Part shown: positions 54,276 to 64,000 of the stretch, piece after piece
Layout of the letters: each line of letters opens with the position of its first letter
How positions within the stretch are numbered: the stretch's first letter is position 1
Assembly: GCF_029633865.1 (NCBI RefSeq)
Contig: NC_079213.1
Coordinates: forward strand, 1,469,121-1,533,120
Direction of reading: 5' to 3'
Length of the DNA stretch: 64,000 nucleotides
Source of the DNA: Lampris incognitus
Taxonomy: Eukaryota; Chordata; Actinopteri; Lampriformes; Lampridae
Position numbers and translations under genes: made by a program
Notes under the pieces: model-generated
Database searches by the model: none
What the model saw: the letters and a program-made list of their open reading frames with translations, nothing else
Told to the model about the DNA's origin: nothing

Positions 54276-56400
54276 ACTCTCCCTCGTTCTCCCTCGTTCT
54301 CTCTCCCTCGTTCTCCCTCGTTCTCTCTCCTTCGTTCTCTCTCCCTCGTTCTCTCTCCCTCGTTCTCCCTCGTTCTCTCTCCCTCGTTCTCCCTCGTTCT
54401 CTCTCCCTCGTTCTCTCTCCCTCGTTCTCCCTCGTTCTCTCTCCTTCGTTCTCTCTCCCTCGTTCTCTCTCCCTCGTTCTCTCTCCCTCGTTCTCTCTCC
54501 CTCGTTCTCTCTCCCTCGTTCTCCCTCGTTCTCTCTCCTTCGTTCTCTCTCCCTCGTTCTCTCTCCCTCGTTCTCTCTCCCTCGTTCTCTCTCCCTCGTT
54601 CTCTCTCCCTCGTTCTCCCTCGTTCTCCCTCGTTCTCTCTCCCTCGTTCTCTCTCCCTCGTTCTCCCTCGTTCTCCCTCGTTCTCTCTCCCTCGTTCTCC
54701 CTCGTTCTCTCTCCTTCGTTCTCTCTCCTTCGTTCTCTCTCCCTCGTTCTCTCTCCTTCGTTCTCTCTCCCTCGTTCTCTCTCCCTCGTTCTCTCTCCTT
54801 CGTTCTCTCTCCCTCGTTCTCCCTCGTTCTCTCTCCTTCGTTCTCTCTCCCTCGTTCTCTCTCCCTCGTTCTCCCTCGTTCTCTCTCCTTCGTTCTCTCT
54901 CCCTCGTTCTCTCTCCCTCGTTCTCTCTCCCTCGTTCTCTCTCCCTCGTTCTCTCTCCCTCGTTCTCTCTCCTTCGTTCTCTCTCCCTCGTTCTCCCTCG
55001 TTCTCTCTCCCTCGTTCTCTCTCCCTCGTTCTCTCTCCCTCGTTCTCTCTCCCTCGTTCTCTCTCCCTCGTTCTCTCTCCCTCGTTCTCCCTCGTTCTCT
55101 CTCCCTCGTTCTCCCTCGTTCTCTCTCCCTCGTTCTCTCTCCCTCGTTCTCCCTCGTTCTCTCTCCTTCGTTCTCTCTCCCTCGTTCTCTCTCCCTCGTT
55201 CTCTCTCCCTCGTTCTCTCTCCCTCGTTCTCTCTCCCTCGTTCTCCCTCGTTCTCTCTCCCTCGTTCTCCCTCGTTCTCTCTCCCTCGTTCTCTCTCCCT
55301 CGTTCTCCCTCGTTCTCCCTCGTTCTCTCTCCCTCGTTCTCCCTCGTTCTCTCTCCTTCGTTCTCTCTCCTTCGTTCTCTCTCCCTCGTTCTCTCTCCTT
55401 CGTTCTCTCTCCCTCGTTCTCTCTCCCTCGTTCTCTCTCCTTCGTTCTCTCTCCCTCGTTCTCCCTCGTTCTCTCTCCTTCGTTCTCTCTCCCTCGTTCT
55501 CTCTCCCTCGTTCTCCCTCGTTCTCTCTCCTTCGTTCTCTCTCCCTCGTTCTCTCTCCCTCGTTCTCTCTCCCTCGTTCTCTCTCCCTCGTTCTCTCTCC
55601 CTCGTTCTCCCTCGTTCTCTCTCCTTCGTTCTCTCTCCTTCGTTCTCTCTCCTTCGTTCTCTCTCCCTCGTTCTCTCTCCCTCGTTCTCCCTCGTTCTCT
55701 CTCCTTCGTTCTCTCTCCTTCGTTCTCTCTCCCTCGTTCTCTCTCCCTCGTTCTCTCTCCCTCGTTCTCTCTCCTTCGTTCTCTCTCCCTCGTTCTCTCT
55801 CCCTTGTTCTCTCTCCCTCGTTCTCTCTCCCTCGTTCTCTCTCCCTCGTTCTCTTTCATTCTCTCTCCCTCGTTCTCTCTCCCTTGTTCTCTCTCCCTCG
55901 TTCTCTCTCCCTTGTTCTCTCTCCCTCGTTCTCTCTCCCTCGTTCTCTTTGATTCTCTCTCCCTCGTTCTCTTTGATTCTCTCTCCCTCGTTCTCTCTCC
56001 CTTGTTCTCTCTCCCTCGTTCTCTTTGATTCTCTCTCCCTCGTTCTCTTTGATTCTCTCTCCCTCGTTCTCTCTCCCTTGTTCTCTCTCCCTCGTTCTCT
56101 CTCCCTCGTTCTCTCTCCCTCGTTCTCTTTCATTCTCTCTCCCTCGTTCTCTCTCCCTTGTTCTCTCTCCCTCGTTCTCTCTCCCTTGTTCTCTCTCCCT
56201 CGTTCTCTCTCCCTCGTTCTCTTTGATTCTCTCTCCCTCGTTCTCTTTGATTCTCTCTCCCTCGTTCTCTCTCCCTTGTTCTCTCTCCCTCGTTCTCTCT
56301 CCCTTGTTCTCTCTCCCTCGTTCTCTTTCATTCTCTCTCCCTCGTTCTCTCTCCCTCGTTCTCTCTCCCTCGTTCTCTGTCATTCTGCCTCCCTCGTTGT
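54276..56400. repeat. 10/14-bp pyrimidine minisatellite
   Basis: About 2.1 kb of TCTCTCCCTCGTTC (14 bp), TCCCTCGTTC (10 bp) and TCTCTCCTTCGTTC in patterned order; the right third adds TCTTTGATTC and TCTTTCATTC units. The plus strand is almost pure pyrimidine except for the G of each CGTT. Open frames of 570-688 codons on both strands come only from the absence of stop triplets in the unit. Confidence 0.97.
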
Positions 56401-57059
56401 CTCGCCCTCATTCTCTTTCATTCGCTCTGTCACTCTTTTTGTCTCTCGTACTCTATTTTTGTGTTGATCTGACTGAAATCTTAGTGAACTAAGAGACAGA
56501 CAGACGGACAGACAGACAGCTCTGTCTCTTTCTGTCAGTCAGACAGCTCCTGTTGTCAGTGAAAAAGTCAGAGTTCAGAGGTCAGGAGAGCATGTAAGAG
56601 CAGAAAAGTTGATTCTTGGCAACACACAACTACTGCTGCTGTTGGTGTGTGTTGCACTTCTGTCAGCACATTTTCTCTGTCATGCAGCGAAGAACCATGG
56701 GATATGAGAACTGTCAGGATCCCCGCAACACACACACGCACACGCACACGCACACACATTTTCAAGCTTGTTTGCTGTCAGGCCTGTGTGTCTGTAGAGA
56801 TGGGTAGGATTAAGTTTTGTTGGTACTCGTGTGAGACGCCATGGTGCGGGCCTCTGCAGAGGATGTGTGAGCTGTGAGCATGCACTGAGGGGTTGATGCT
56901 CAATACTTTTTTCTTGCAGTATTTTCCCGAAACAGCAGGGAGCACTGCAAACAATATATTCTGTGAGTAAGCAAGAAGTAAGTGAGTGTTACTGGAAGAA
57001 CGTCATTATCCAACAGGGCTACAGGCACTTCCCTGGAGCTTGTCATTGCTGAGGAAGAA
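56401..57059. other. no gene recognised; short GACA and CA microsatellites
   Basis: Decaying edge of the pyrimidine array, a (GACA)n run (56494-56517) and (CACACG)n (56730-56758). The last part may be the 5' region of the Harbinger-like fragment. Confidence 0.45.
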
Positions 57060-57565
57060 TTTATCTGCCTATGGCTATTAAAACAGCAGAGGCGACACCA
57101 GAGGAGATGGTCTGTCCGTCCCTTAAATGCACAGAGATGTCTCGGTGGGGAATATAGCCATATTGTGAGGCTGATGCGTGCTATTGACGAGGAAATGCAC
57201 TTCAGCTACTTCTGTATGTCCGTTCCCCATTTTGATGAGCTGCTGCATCGCATTGAACCATACATGCACCATAGAAGGACCCGCAGCAAGAGAGACTGGC
57301 TGTAACGTTGAGGATCCTTACATCTGGCAGTAGCCAGAAAAGTGTTGCTGCTAGCTACCAATTAGGATCGGTGATAGTGTCCTTGATTGTATCTGAGGTG
57401 GGCCAGGCTGTCTGGGAGGCGCTGAGCAAGGACTCTGTGTCTGTACCTACAGCCAGAGAGTGGACCGACATTGCTTGGTATTTCTGAAGAGTGTGGGTCT
57501 TTCCAAACTGTGTGGGATCCATGGACGGGAAACACGTGCAGATCAAAGCGCCACCAAATGAAGTT
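57060..57565 (+). mobile_element. PIF/Harbinger-like transposase fragment
   Basis: The plus strand reads RRWSVRPLNAQRCLGGEYSH, HFSYFCMSVPHFDELLHRIE, then after a stop at 57302 continues in the pattern of HARBI1-like transposases, and reads [20 protein letters not shown] (57494-57553), the region of the first catalytic Asp. The rest of the DDE domain is missing. Confidence 0.75.
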
Positions 57566-58080
57566 AACTTCTTAACTAGGTGGTTGTTTATTTGTCACAT
57601 ACACACAATTACAAGTCCCGAGGCAGTGAAATGGAGAAAAAAAAGGTATGAGCTCCGAAATGAAATGTGCAAACAACAAAGTACAACAGGTAAACACGCA
57701 TTCCAATTTGCAATATACAGTTTACAGTTTACTTAGCCATATATTAGCGTTACGTTTACCTTTACCCTTACCTCACTGAAATGTGTAAAGAAAGATACAA
57801 AGAAAAGGTGGCATACAGGGACAACATTGGTTAATGTTTGCATAAATGTTACCTAGCTAATGTTAACGCTATGGATCATTAATCGCTCGTATCATAGCGA
57901 GCTAAATTGATCATACCTAACTCAAATCGTACCCAAGTACAACATTAGCCAACCTTATCATCATCCATCTAATGCAGTTAGACAACCAGTTTAACAGTTC
58001 TGTGCCTGTGAGACCATACGGTGACGTTAGCTCTGTAACGTTAGCGAGCGTTATGTGTGTGTGAGAGAAACGAAAGCTTA
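57566..58080. other. no feature recognised
   Basis: A/T-rich sequence between the Harbinger fragment and a THAP-like exon. It may be the remaining interior of one DNA transposon. Confidence 0.4.
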
Positions 58081-58304
58081 CCTTTGTGAAAATGCAAAGA
58101 ACACACCAACATTGCCGCCGAAATGTATTTGAATGTGGTCGATTTGCGTCTCACTGCTGCAACCCAGGCCATCCTGCACCTTTTGGTTAACTCCTCTACG
58201 TTCTTTCCTTCGTTTCTCTTCCAAGAACGGAAAGAACCAAAGCGTAACCCATTCTCTAGCTTAATACCGGAGCGATCGTGGGATTTGCTGTGGCAATTCT
58301 TCAC
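58081..58304 (-). other. THAP-like domain exon, possibly transposon-derived
   Basis: The minus strand reads GKNVEELTKRCRMAWVAAVR, RKSTTFKYISAAMLVCSLHF then HK, followed by a splice donor GTAAGC (58080). The pattern W..AVRR ... VCSLHF fits the second half of a THAP zinc finger (C2CH). The first Cys pair is not clear. Its nearness to the Harbinger fragment suggests an accessory protein of a DNA transposon; a host gene exon is the alternative. Confidence 0.4.
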
Positions 58305-58382
58305 ACAACAGGAACGCCAACCATCTCACCTGCGTGCACTATCTAATCTAATATATAGCTATATATCCAATCTAACCTAAAA

Positions 58383-60349
58383 CCTACTACTACTACTACT
58401 ACTACTTTCGGCTGCTCCCATTAGGGGGCGCCACAGCGGATCATCCGTTTCCATCTCTTCCTGTCTTCTGCATCATCCTCTGTCATACCAGCCACCTGCA
58501 CGTCCTCCCTCATCACATCCATAAACCTCCTCTTTGGCCTTCCTCTTCTCCTCTTCCCTGGCAGCTCCATATTCAGCATCCTTCTCCCAATATACTCGGC
58601 ATCTCTCCTCCACACATGTCCAACCATCTCAGTCTTACCTCTCTTGCTTTGTCTCCGAACCGTCCAACTTGAGCCGTCCCTCTAATATACTCCTTCCTAA
58701 TCCTGTCCTTCTTCATCACTCCCAATGAAAATCTTATCATCTTCATCTCTGCCACCTCCAGCTCCACCTCCTGTCTTTTCATCAGTGCCACTGTCTCCAA
58801 ACCATACAACATAGCTGGTCTCACCACCATCTTGTAAACCTTCCCTTTAACTCTTGCTGGTACCCTTCTGTCACACATCACTCCTGACACTCTTCTCCAC
58901 CCACTCCACCCTGCCTGCACTCTCTTCTTCACCTCTCTACTGCACTCCCCGTTACTTTGGACAGTTGACCCCAAGTATTTAAACTCATGTGCCTTCGTCA
59001 CCTCCACTCCTTGCATCCTCACCATTCCACTGTCCTCCCTCTCATTCACACATAGGGTATCCCGTCTTGCTCCTACTGACTTTCATTCCTCTTCTCTCCA
59101 GTGCATACCTCCACCTCTCCAGGCTCTCCTCCACCTGCACCCTACTCTCACTACAGATCACAATGTCATCCACAAACATCATCGTCCATGGAGACTCCTG
59201 CCTGATCTTGTCCGTCAACCTGTCCATCACCACTGCAAACAAGAAAGGGCTCAGAGCCGATCCTTGATGTAATCCCACCTCCACCTTGAACCCATCTGTC
59301 ATTCCAACCACACACCTCATCACTGCTACACCTCCCTCATACATATCCTGCACCACTCCTACATACTTCTCTGCAACTCCTGACGTCCTCATACAATACC
59401 ACACCTCCTCTCTCGGCACCCTGTCATATGCTTTCTCTAAACCTACAAAGACACAATGCAACTCCTTCTGGCCTTCTCTATACTTCTCCATCAACATTCT
59501 CAAAGCAAACATCACATCTGTGCTGCTCTTTCCTGGCATGAAACCATACCGCTGCTGATCATCACCTCTCCTCTTAACCTAGTTTCTATTACTCTTTCCC
59601 ATATCTTCATGCTGTGGCTGATCATCACCTCTCCTCCTCTTAACCTAGCTTCTATTACTCTTTCCCATATCTTCATGCTGTGGCTGATCATCACCCCTCC
59701 TCTTAACCTAGCTTCTATTACTCTTTCCCATATCTTCATGCTGTGGCTGATCAACTTTATACCTCTGTAGTTGTTACAGTTCTGCACATCGCCCTTGTTC
59801 TTGAAGATCGGTACCAGTATGCTTCTTCTCCACTCCTCAGGCATCCTCTCACTTTCCAAGATTGTGTTAAACAATCTAGTTAAAAACCCCACTGCCATCT
59901 CTCCTAAACACCTCCATGCCTCCACAGGTATGTCATCAGGACCAACTGCCTTTCCACTCTTCATCCTCTTCATAGCTGCCCTCACTTCCTCCTTGCTAAT
60001 CCACCACACTTCCTGATTCACTATCCCCACACCATCCAACCTTCTCTCTCTCTCATTTTCTTCATTCATCAGCCCCTCAAAGTACTCCTTCCACCTTCTC
60101 AGCACACTCTCCTCGCTTGTCAGCACATTTCCATCTCTATCCTTGATCACCCTAACTTGCTGCACATCCTTCCCAGCTCGGTCCCTCTGTCTAGCCAATC
60201 GGTACAAGTCCTTGTCTCCTTCCTTAGTGTCTAACCTGTCATACAACTCACCATACACCTTTTCCTTTGCCTTTGCCACCTCTCTCTTCACTTTACGCTG
60301 CGTCTCCTTGTACTCCTGTCTACTTTCTTCATCTCTCTGACTATCCCAC
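58383..60349 (-). mobile_element. RTE-type LINE, 5' truncated, 12-bp target duplication
   Basis: A 1967-bp minus-strand LINE flanked by TCTAACCTAAAA (58371-58382, 60350-60361). It has a (TAC)n tail, 3' end GGGAGCAGCCGAAAG, and three frames of reverse transcriptase: 60291-59512 (RWKEYFEGLMNEENERERRL, KSGKAVGPDDIPVEAWRCLG, CNNYRGIKLISHSMKIWERV), 59539-59042 (ELHCVFVGLEKAYDRVPREE, MMFVDDIVICSE with FVDD box) and 59049-58427 (C-terminal region as at 41450). Endonuclease absent. Confidence 0.95.
59042..60291 (-). pseudogene. RTE reverse transcriptase with triplicated segment
   Basis: The polymerase domain contains three tandem copies (63, 66 and 63 bp; 59557-59748) of the segment encoding SHSMKIWERVIEARLRG, normally single. 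The repeats keep the frame but should wreck the fold around fingers/palm. The catalytic FVDD box is intact. Two frame changes (near 59530 and 59045) also disable it. Confidence 0.85.
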
Positions 60350-60361
60350 TCTAACCTAAAA

Positions 60362-61482
60362 TGTTACCTTAAAAAAAAATTACCAGAGAAAATGTATGAT
60401 CTTAACATTAATTTGAAAAAAAAAACATTTGCTGTACTAATAGAGTTGGTAAGAAAGATCTGTGCTAACAGCTAACAACAATGATTAATATTACTTGGAA
60501 GATGGCGGCTTTCCCAAAATGCAACGCGCGTGTGACATCACGACCGAAAGATCGATAGACAGGTGGACAGGGAGTGACGCTGGCTTTAGTGATGAGTCAC
60601 AGTATATACATGAAGTGCTACCCAGTAACCAAATATGGTGCTACAACCAAAATACTGTCCCAAAACACAGTAGGTATATTTCTGACTATTACATATTCCC
60701 CCCGGTTAAACAAAGGCTGACCCCAGCCGCACACAGCTGAGTAAAGACAATACTTTCCAGATATCCATACATAGACAAAGAAAAGCTGTCACAACCACAA
60801 AGGGAAACATACATAAACCTCCATTAACACTGTCACACATCAGTATACACAGAGAAAGTTATGAGACAACGAAAACAAAAGCTTTGAATATCAGGCAGAA
60901 AAGCACAGTACAAAATCCCTTTTTCTTTTTTTGAAAATCAACCTCAACACATGTTGCTCAGAAAAACACGACTTACTGAACACAAATACCCGGTATGAAA
61001 ACCTGAATGATGCTGAAAACAAAGATCACTTCACAGTCAGACCAAGAAAACTCAAATAATGCAACACGTACAAAGGTATGCATGTATGAAAGGATTAAAT
61101 ACAGGCTAAATCAGTCAAGTTATCTCAGATTTCTCTTATCAAATGTAGCACCACCTCTTTGTTCTGTTACACAACTCAAATCAAATCAGCTTAAAACCTC
61201 TCCTTCAGGTCACGTTTGTCAGCATGGTAACGGTTTGTCCATCTGCCGTGTGACCAGCCAGAAGTGCTTCCGGGTCTCAAGTCATAGCGTCCAACCAAGC
61301 ACGGGGATTCAAACCAGCAAACGGAATAGAACGCCATGCCGCCTGGATGCCCGGTGTATTTCATTTATGTTCAGAGACCGATGTTAGCCTTTCACATCAC
61401 GTGACGAGGCAACATTACAGAAGAAGCACCGTTTCTGGATACACACACATAACTTGACCGTACTTAGCTGCTCATTCTTCCC
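60362..61482. other. grip1 intron 1, no gene recognised; one YY1-like motif
   Basis: AAGATGGCGGC at 60499-60509 is an excellent YY1 site, but I see no exon with splice sites around it. Short frames at 60495-60740 and 61007-61387 are not recognised. Confidence 0.45.
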
Positions 61483-64000
61483 TGGTCATGTAACTGGCTC
61501 GATGGCCGTTCAGTCAGCCCAACTTCCCCGACGGCTTTTCATGTATAGGGAACTCGGTTTCATTTCATCAGTGACTACCTCGAGAAAAGGTGTGTGTGTG
61601 TGTGTGTGTGTGTGGGGGGGGTCGTGTTTCTGTGAACACTCCCAGCTGCGACGGTCGCTCATTCCTGTTAAGTTACTGGTTACTCGTCAAGTTAACAAGT
61701 CACTTGTTACTGGTCATGTTAGCAAGTTACTGGTTACTGGTCATGTTAAGTTACTGGTCACTGGTCATGGTAACAAGTCACTGGTTACTGGTCATGTTAG
61801 CAAGTTACTGGTTACTGGTCATGTTAGCAAGTTACTGGTTACTGGTCATGTTAAGTTAATTGGTTAGTGGTCATGTAACTGGCTCGATGGCCGTTCAGTC
61901 AGCCCAACTTCCCCGACGGCTTTTCATGTATAGGGAACTCGGTTTCATTTCATCAGTGACTACCTCGAGAAAAGGTGTGTGTGTGTGTGGGGGGGGGGGT
62001 CGTGTTTCTGTGAACACTCCCAGCTGCGACGGTCGCTCATTCCTGTTAAGTTACTGGTCACTGGTCATGGTAACAAGTCACTGGTTACTGGTCATGTTAG
62101 CAAGTTACTGGTTACTGGTCATGTTAAGTTACTGGTCACTGGTCATGGTAACAAGTCACTGGTTACTGGTCATGTTAGCAAGTAACTGGTTACTGGTCAT
62201 GTTAGCAAGTTACTGGTTACTGGTCATGTTAAGTTAATTGGTTAGTGGTCATGGTAACAAGTCACTGGTTACTGGTCATGTTAGCAAGTTACTGGTTACT
62301 GGTCATGTTAAGTTACTGGTTACTGGTCATGGTAACAAGTCACTGGTTACTGGTCATGTTAGCAAGTTACTGGTTACTGGTCATGTTAAGTTAATTGGTT
62401 AGTGGTCATGTAACTGGCTCGATGGCCGTTCAGTCAGCCCAACTTCCCCGACGGCTTTTCATGTATAGGGAACTCGGTTTCATTTCATCAGTGACTACCT
62501 CGAGAAAAGGTGTGTGTGTGTGTGTGTGTGTGTGTGTCTGTGGGGGGGGTCGTGTTTCTGTGAACACTCCCAGCTGCGACGGTCGCTCATTCCTGTTAAG
62601 TTACTGGTTACTGGTCATGGTAACAAGTCACTGGTTACTGGTCATGTTAGCAAGTTACTGGTTACTGGTCATGTTAAGTTAATTGGTTAGTGGTCATGGT
62701 AACAAGTCACTGGTTACTGGTCATGTTAGCAAGTTACTGGTTACTGGTCATGTTAAGTTACTGGTTACTGGTCATGGTAACAAGTCACTGGTTACTGGTC
62801 ATGTTAGCAAGTTACTGGTTACTGGTCATGTTAAGTTACTGGTTACTGGTCATGGTAACAAGTCACTGGTTACTGGTCATGTTAGCAAGTTACTGGTTAC
62901 TGGTCATGTTAAGTTAATTGGTTAGTGGTCATGGTAACAAGTCACTGGTTACTGGTCATGGTAACAAGTCACTGGTTACTGGTCATGTTAGCAAGTTACT
63001 GGTTACTGGTCATGTTAAGTTACTGGTCACTGGTCATGGTAACAAGTCACTGGTTACTGGTCATGGTAACAAGTCACTGGTTACTGGTCATGTTAGCAAG
63101 TTACTGGTTACTGGTCATGTTAAGTTAATTGGTTAGTGGTCATGTAACTGGCTCGATGGCCGTTCAGTCAGCCCAACTTCCCCGACGGCTTTTCATGTAT
63201 AGGGAACTCGGTTTCATTTCATCAGTGACTACCTCGAGAAAAGGTGTGTGTGTGTGTGTGTGGGGGGGGGGGTCGTGTTTCTGTGAACACTCCCAGCTGC
63301 GACGGTCGCTCATTCCTGTTAAGTTACTGGTTACTGGTCATGGTAACAAGTCACTGGTTACTGGTCATGTTAGCAAGTTACTGGTTACTGGTCATGTTAA
63401 GTTAATTGGTTAGTGGTCATGGTAACAAGTCACTGGTTACTGGTCATGTTAGCAAGTTACTGGTTACTGGTCATGTTAAGTTACTGGTTACTGGTCATGG
63501 TAACAAGTCACTGGTTACTGGTCATGTTAGCAAGTTACTGGTTACTGGTCATGTTAAGTTAATTGGTTAGTGGTCATGTAACTGGCTCGATGGCCGTTCA
63601 GTCAGCCCAACTTCCCCGACGGCTTTTCATGTATAGGGAACTCGGTTTCATTTCATCAGTGACTACCTCGAGAAAAGGTGTGTGTGTGTGTGTGTGTGTG
63701 TGTGTCTGTGGGGGGGGTCGTGTTTCTGTGAACACTCCCAGCTGCGACGGTCGCTCATTCCTGTTAAGTTACTGGTTACTGGTCATGGTAACAAGTCACT
63801 GGTTACTGGTCATGTTAGCAAGTTACTGGTTACTGGTCATGTTAAGTTAATTGGTTAGTGGTCATGGTAACAAGTCACTGGTTACTGGTCATGTTAGCAA
63901 GTTACTGGTTACTGGTCATGTTAAGTTACTGGTTACTGGTCATGGTAACAAGTCACTGGTTACTGGTCATGTTAGCAAGTTACTGGTTACTGGTCATGTT
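61483..64000. repeat. higher-order minisatellite, 27-bp units plus a 170-190-bp spacer
   Basis: Subunits of 27 bp (AGTCACTGGTTACTGGTCAT, AAGTTACTGGTTACTGGTCA) and 24 bp form blocks. A spacer of about 170-190 bp (CATGTAACTGGCTCGATGGC ... GGTCGCTCATTCCTGTTAAG) recurs at 61487, 61872, 62407, 63141 and 63575. Each spacer contains a (TG)n(G)n tract of different length. The array runs off the right edge. Confidence 0.95.

Noticed and set aside
54196..56331. Open frames of 570-688 codons on both strands
   Set aside because: They lie wholly in the 10/14-bp array; the unit has no stop triplets in several frames, so the frames carry no coding information.
61557..61571. Complement reads CTGATGA-AAT-GAAAC, a possible minimal hammerhead, repeated in each spacer of the terminal array
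   Set aside because: There is no room for stem II and I find no matching stem I or cleavage triplet; the match is probably chance.

Overview
The window is vertebrate nuclear DNA, almost certainly from a ray-finned (teleost) fish. Two host genes are recognisable from spliced coding exons, and the repeats are of typical fish kinds: RTE-, L2- and Tx1-like LINEs, Penelope-like elements, Ty3/gypsy retrotransposons with and without a chromodomain, hAT and piggyBac-like MITEs, a tRNA-derived SINE, Tc1 and Harbinger remnants. There are no bacterial operons, rRNA genes or CRISPR arrays. I cannot name the species.

Host genes. The first four coding exons of cand1 (cullin-associated NEDD8-dissociated protein 1) lie on the minus strand at 23858-23791, 14605-14530, 7554-7487 and 3725-3571. 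They have canonical splice sites and compatible phases and encode the first 122 residues; the gene continues beyond position 1. Its start lies in a CpG-rich region (about 23.4-24.1 kb) with a GC box and a DR1 nuclear-receptor-type motif upstream. About 13.9 kb away and divergently oriented, a plus-strand first coding exon at 37804-37858 encodes an N terminus like that of the palmitoylated isoform of GRIP1 (glutamate receptor-interacting protein 1). CAND1 and GRIP1 are head-to-head neighbours in human 12q14.3, so the order looks conserved. Everything from 38 kb to the right edge is then probably grip1 intron 1.

The rest is repeats. Adding my interval estimates, tandem arrays cover roughly 23 kb, about a third of the window: a 41-bp array at 1-2430, 36 bp (4.6-7.3 kb), 55 bp (7.7-8.2), 17 bp (9.2-10.8), 28-30 bp (10.8-11.8), 62 bp (13.4-14.5), 32 bp (24.3-26.2), 41 bp (14.8-15.2 and 26.4-29.1), 28 bp (31.2-36.4), 32-34 bp (36.7-37.0), 35 bp (38.6-41.2), 5 bp (45.3-46.0), 10/14 bp (54.3-56.4) and a 27-bp higher-order array (61.5 to the end). 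Several start at a transposon 3' end or lie in a transposon 3' UTR, and many were later split by new insertions.

The insertions can often be ordered from target-site duplications. Examples are a LINE in a MITE in a 36-bp array (4.6-7.3 kb); a hAT MITE in a 30-bp array (10.9-11.4 kb); a piggyBac-like element at TTAA in a gypsy pol (16.66-17.62 kb); an RTE LINE in a Tc1-like element (41.4-42.1 kb); a whole gypsy element in an L2-like LINE (47.31-52.21 kb); and an RTE LINE with a 12-bp duplication (58.38-60.35 kb). The most interesting non-coding signal is a set of three tandem type I hammerhead-ribozyme motifs at 44.77-45.09 kb, in what looks like a Penelope-like terminal repeat, with a decayed relative at 30.69 kb.
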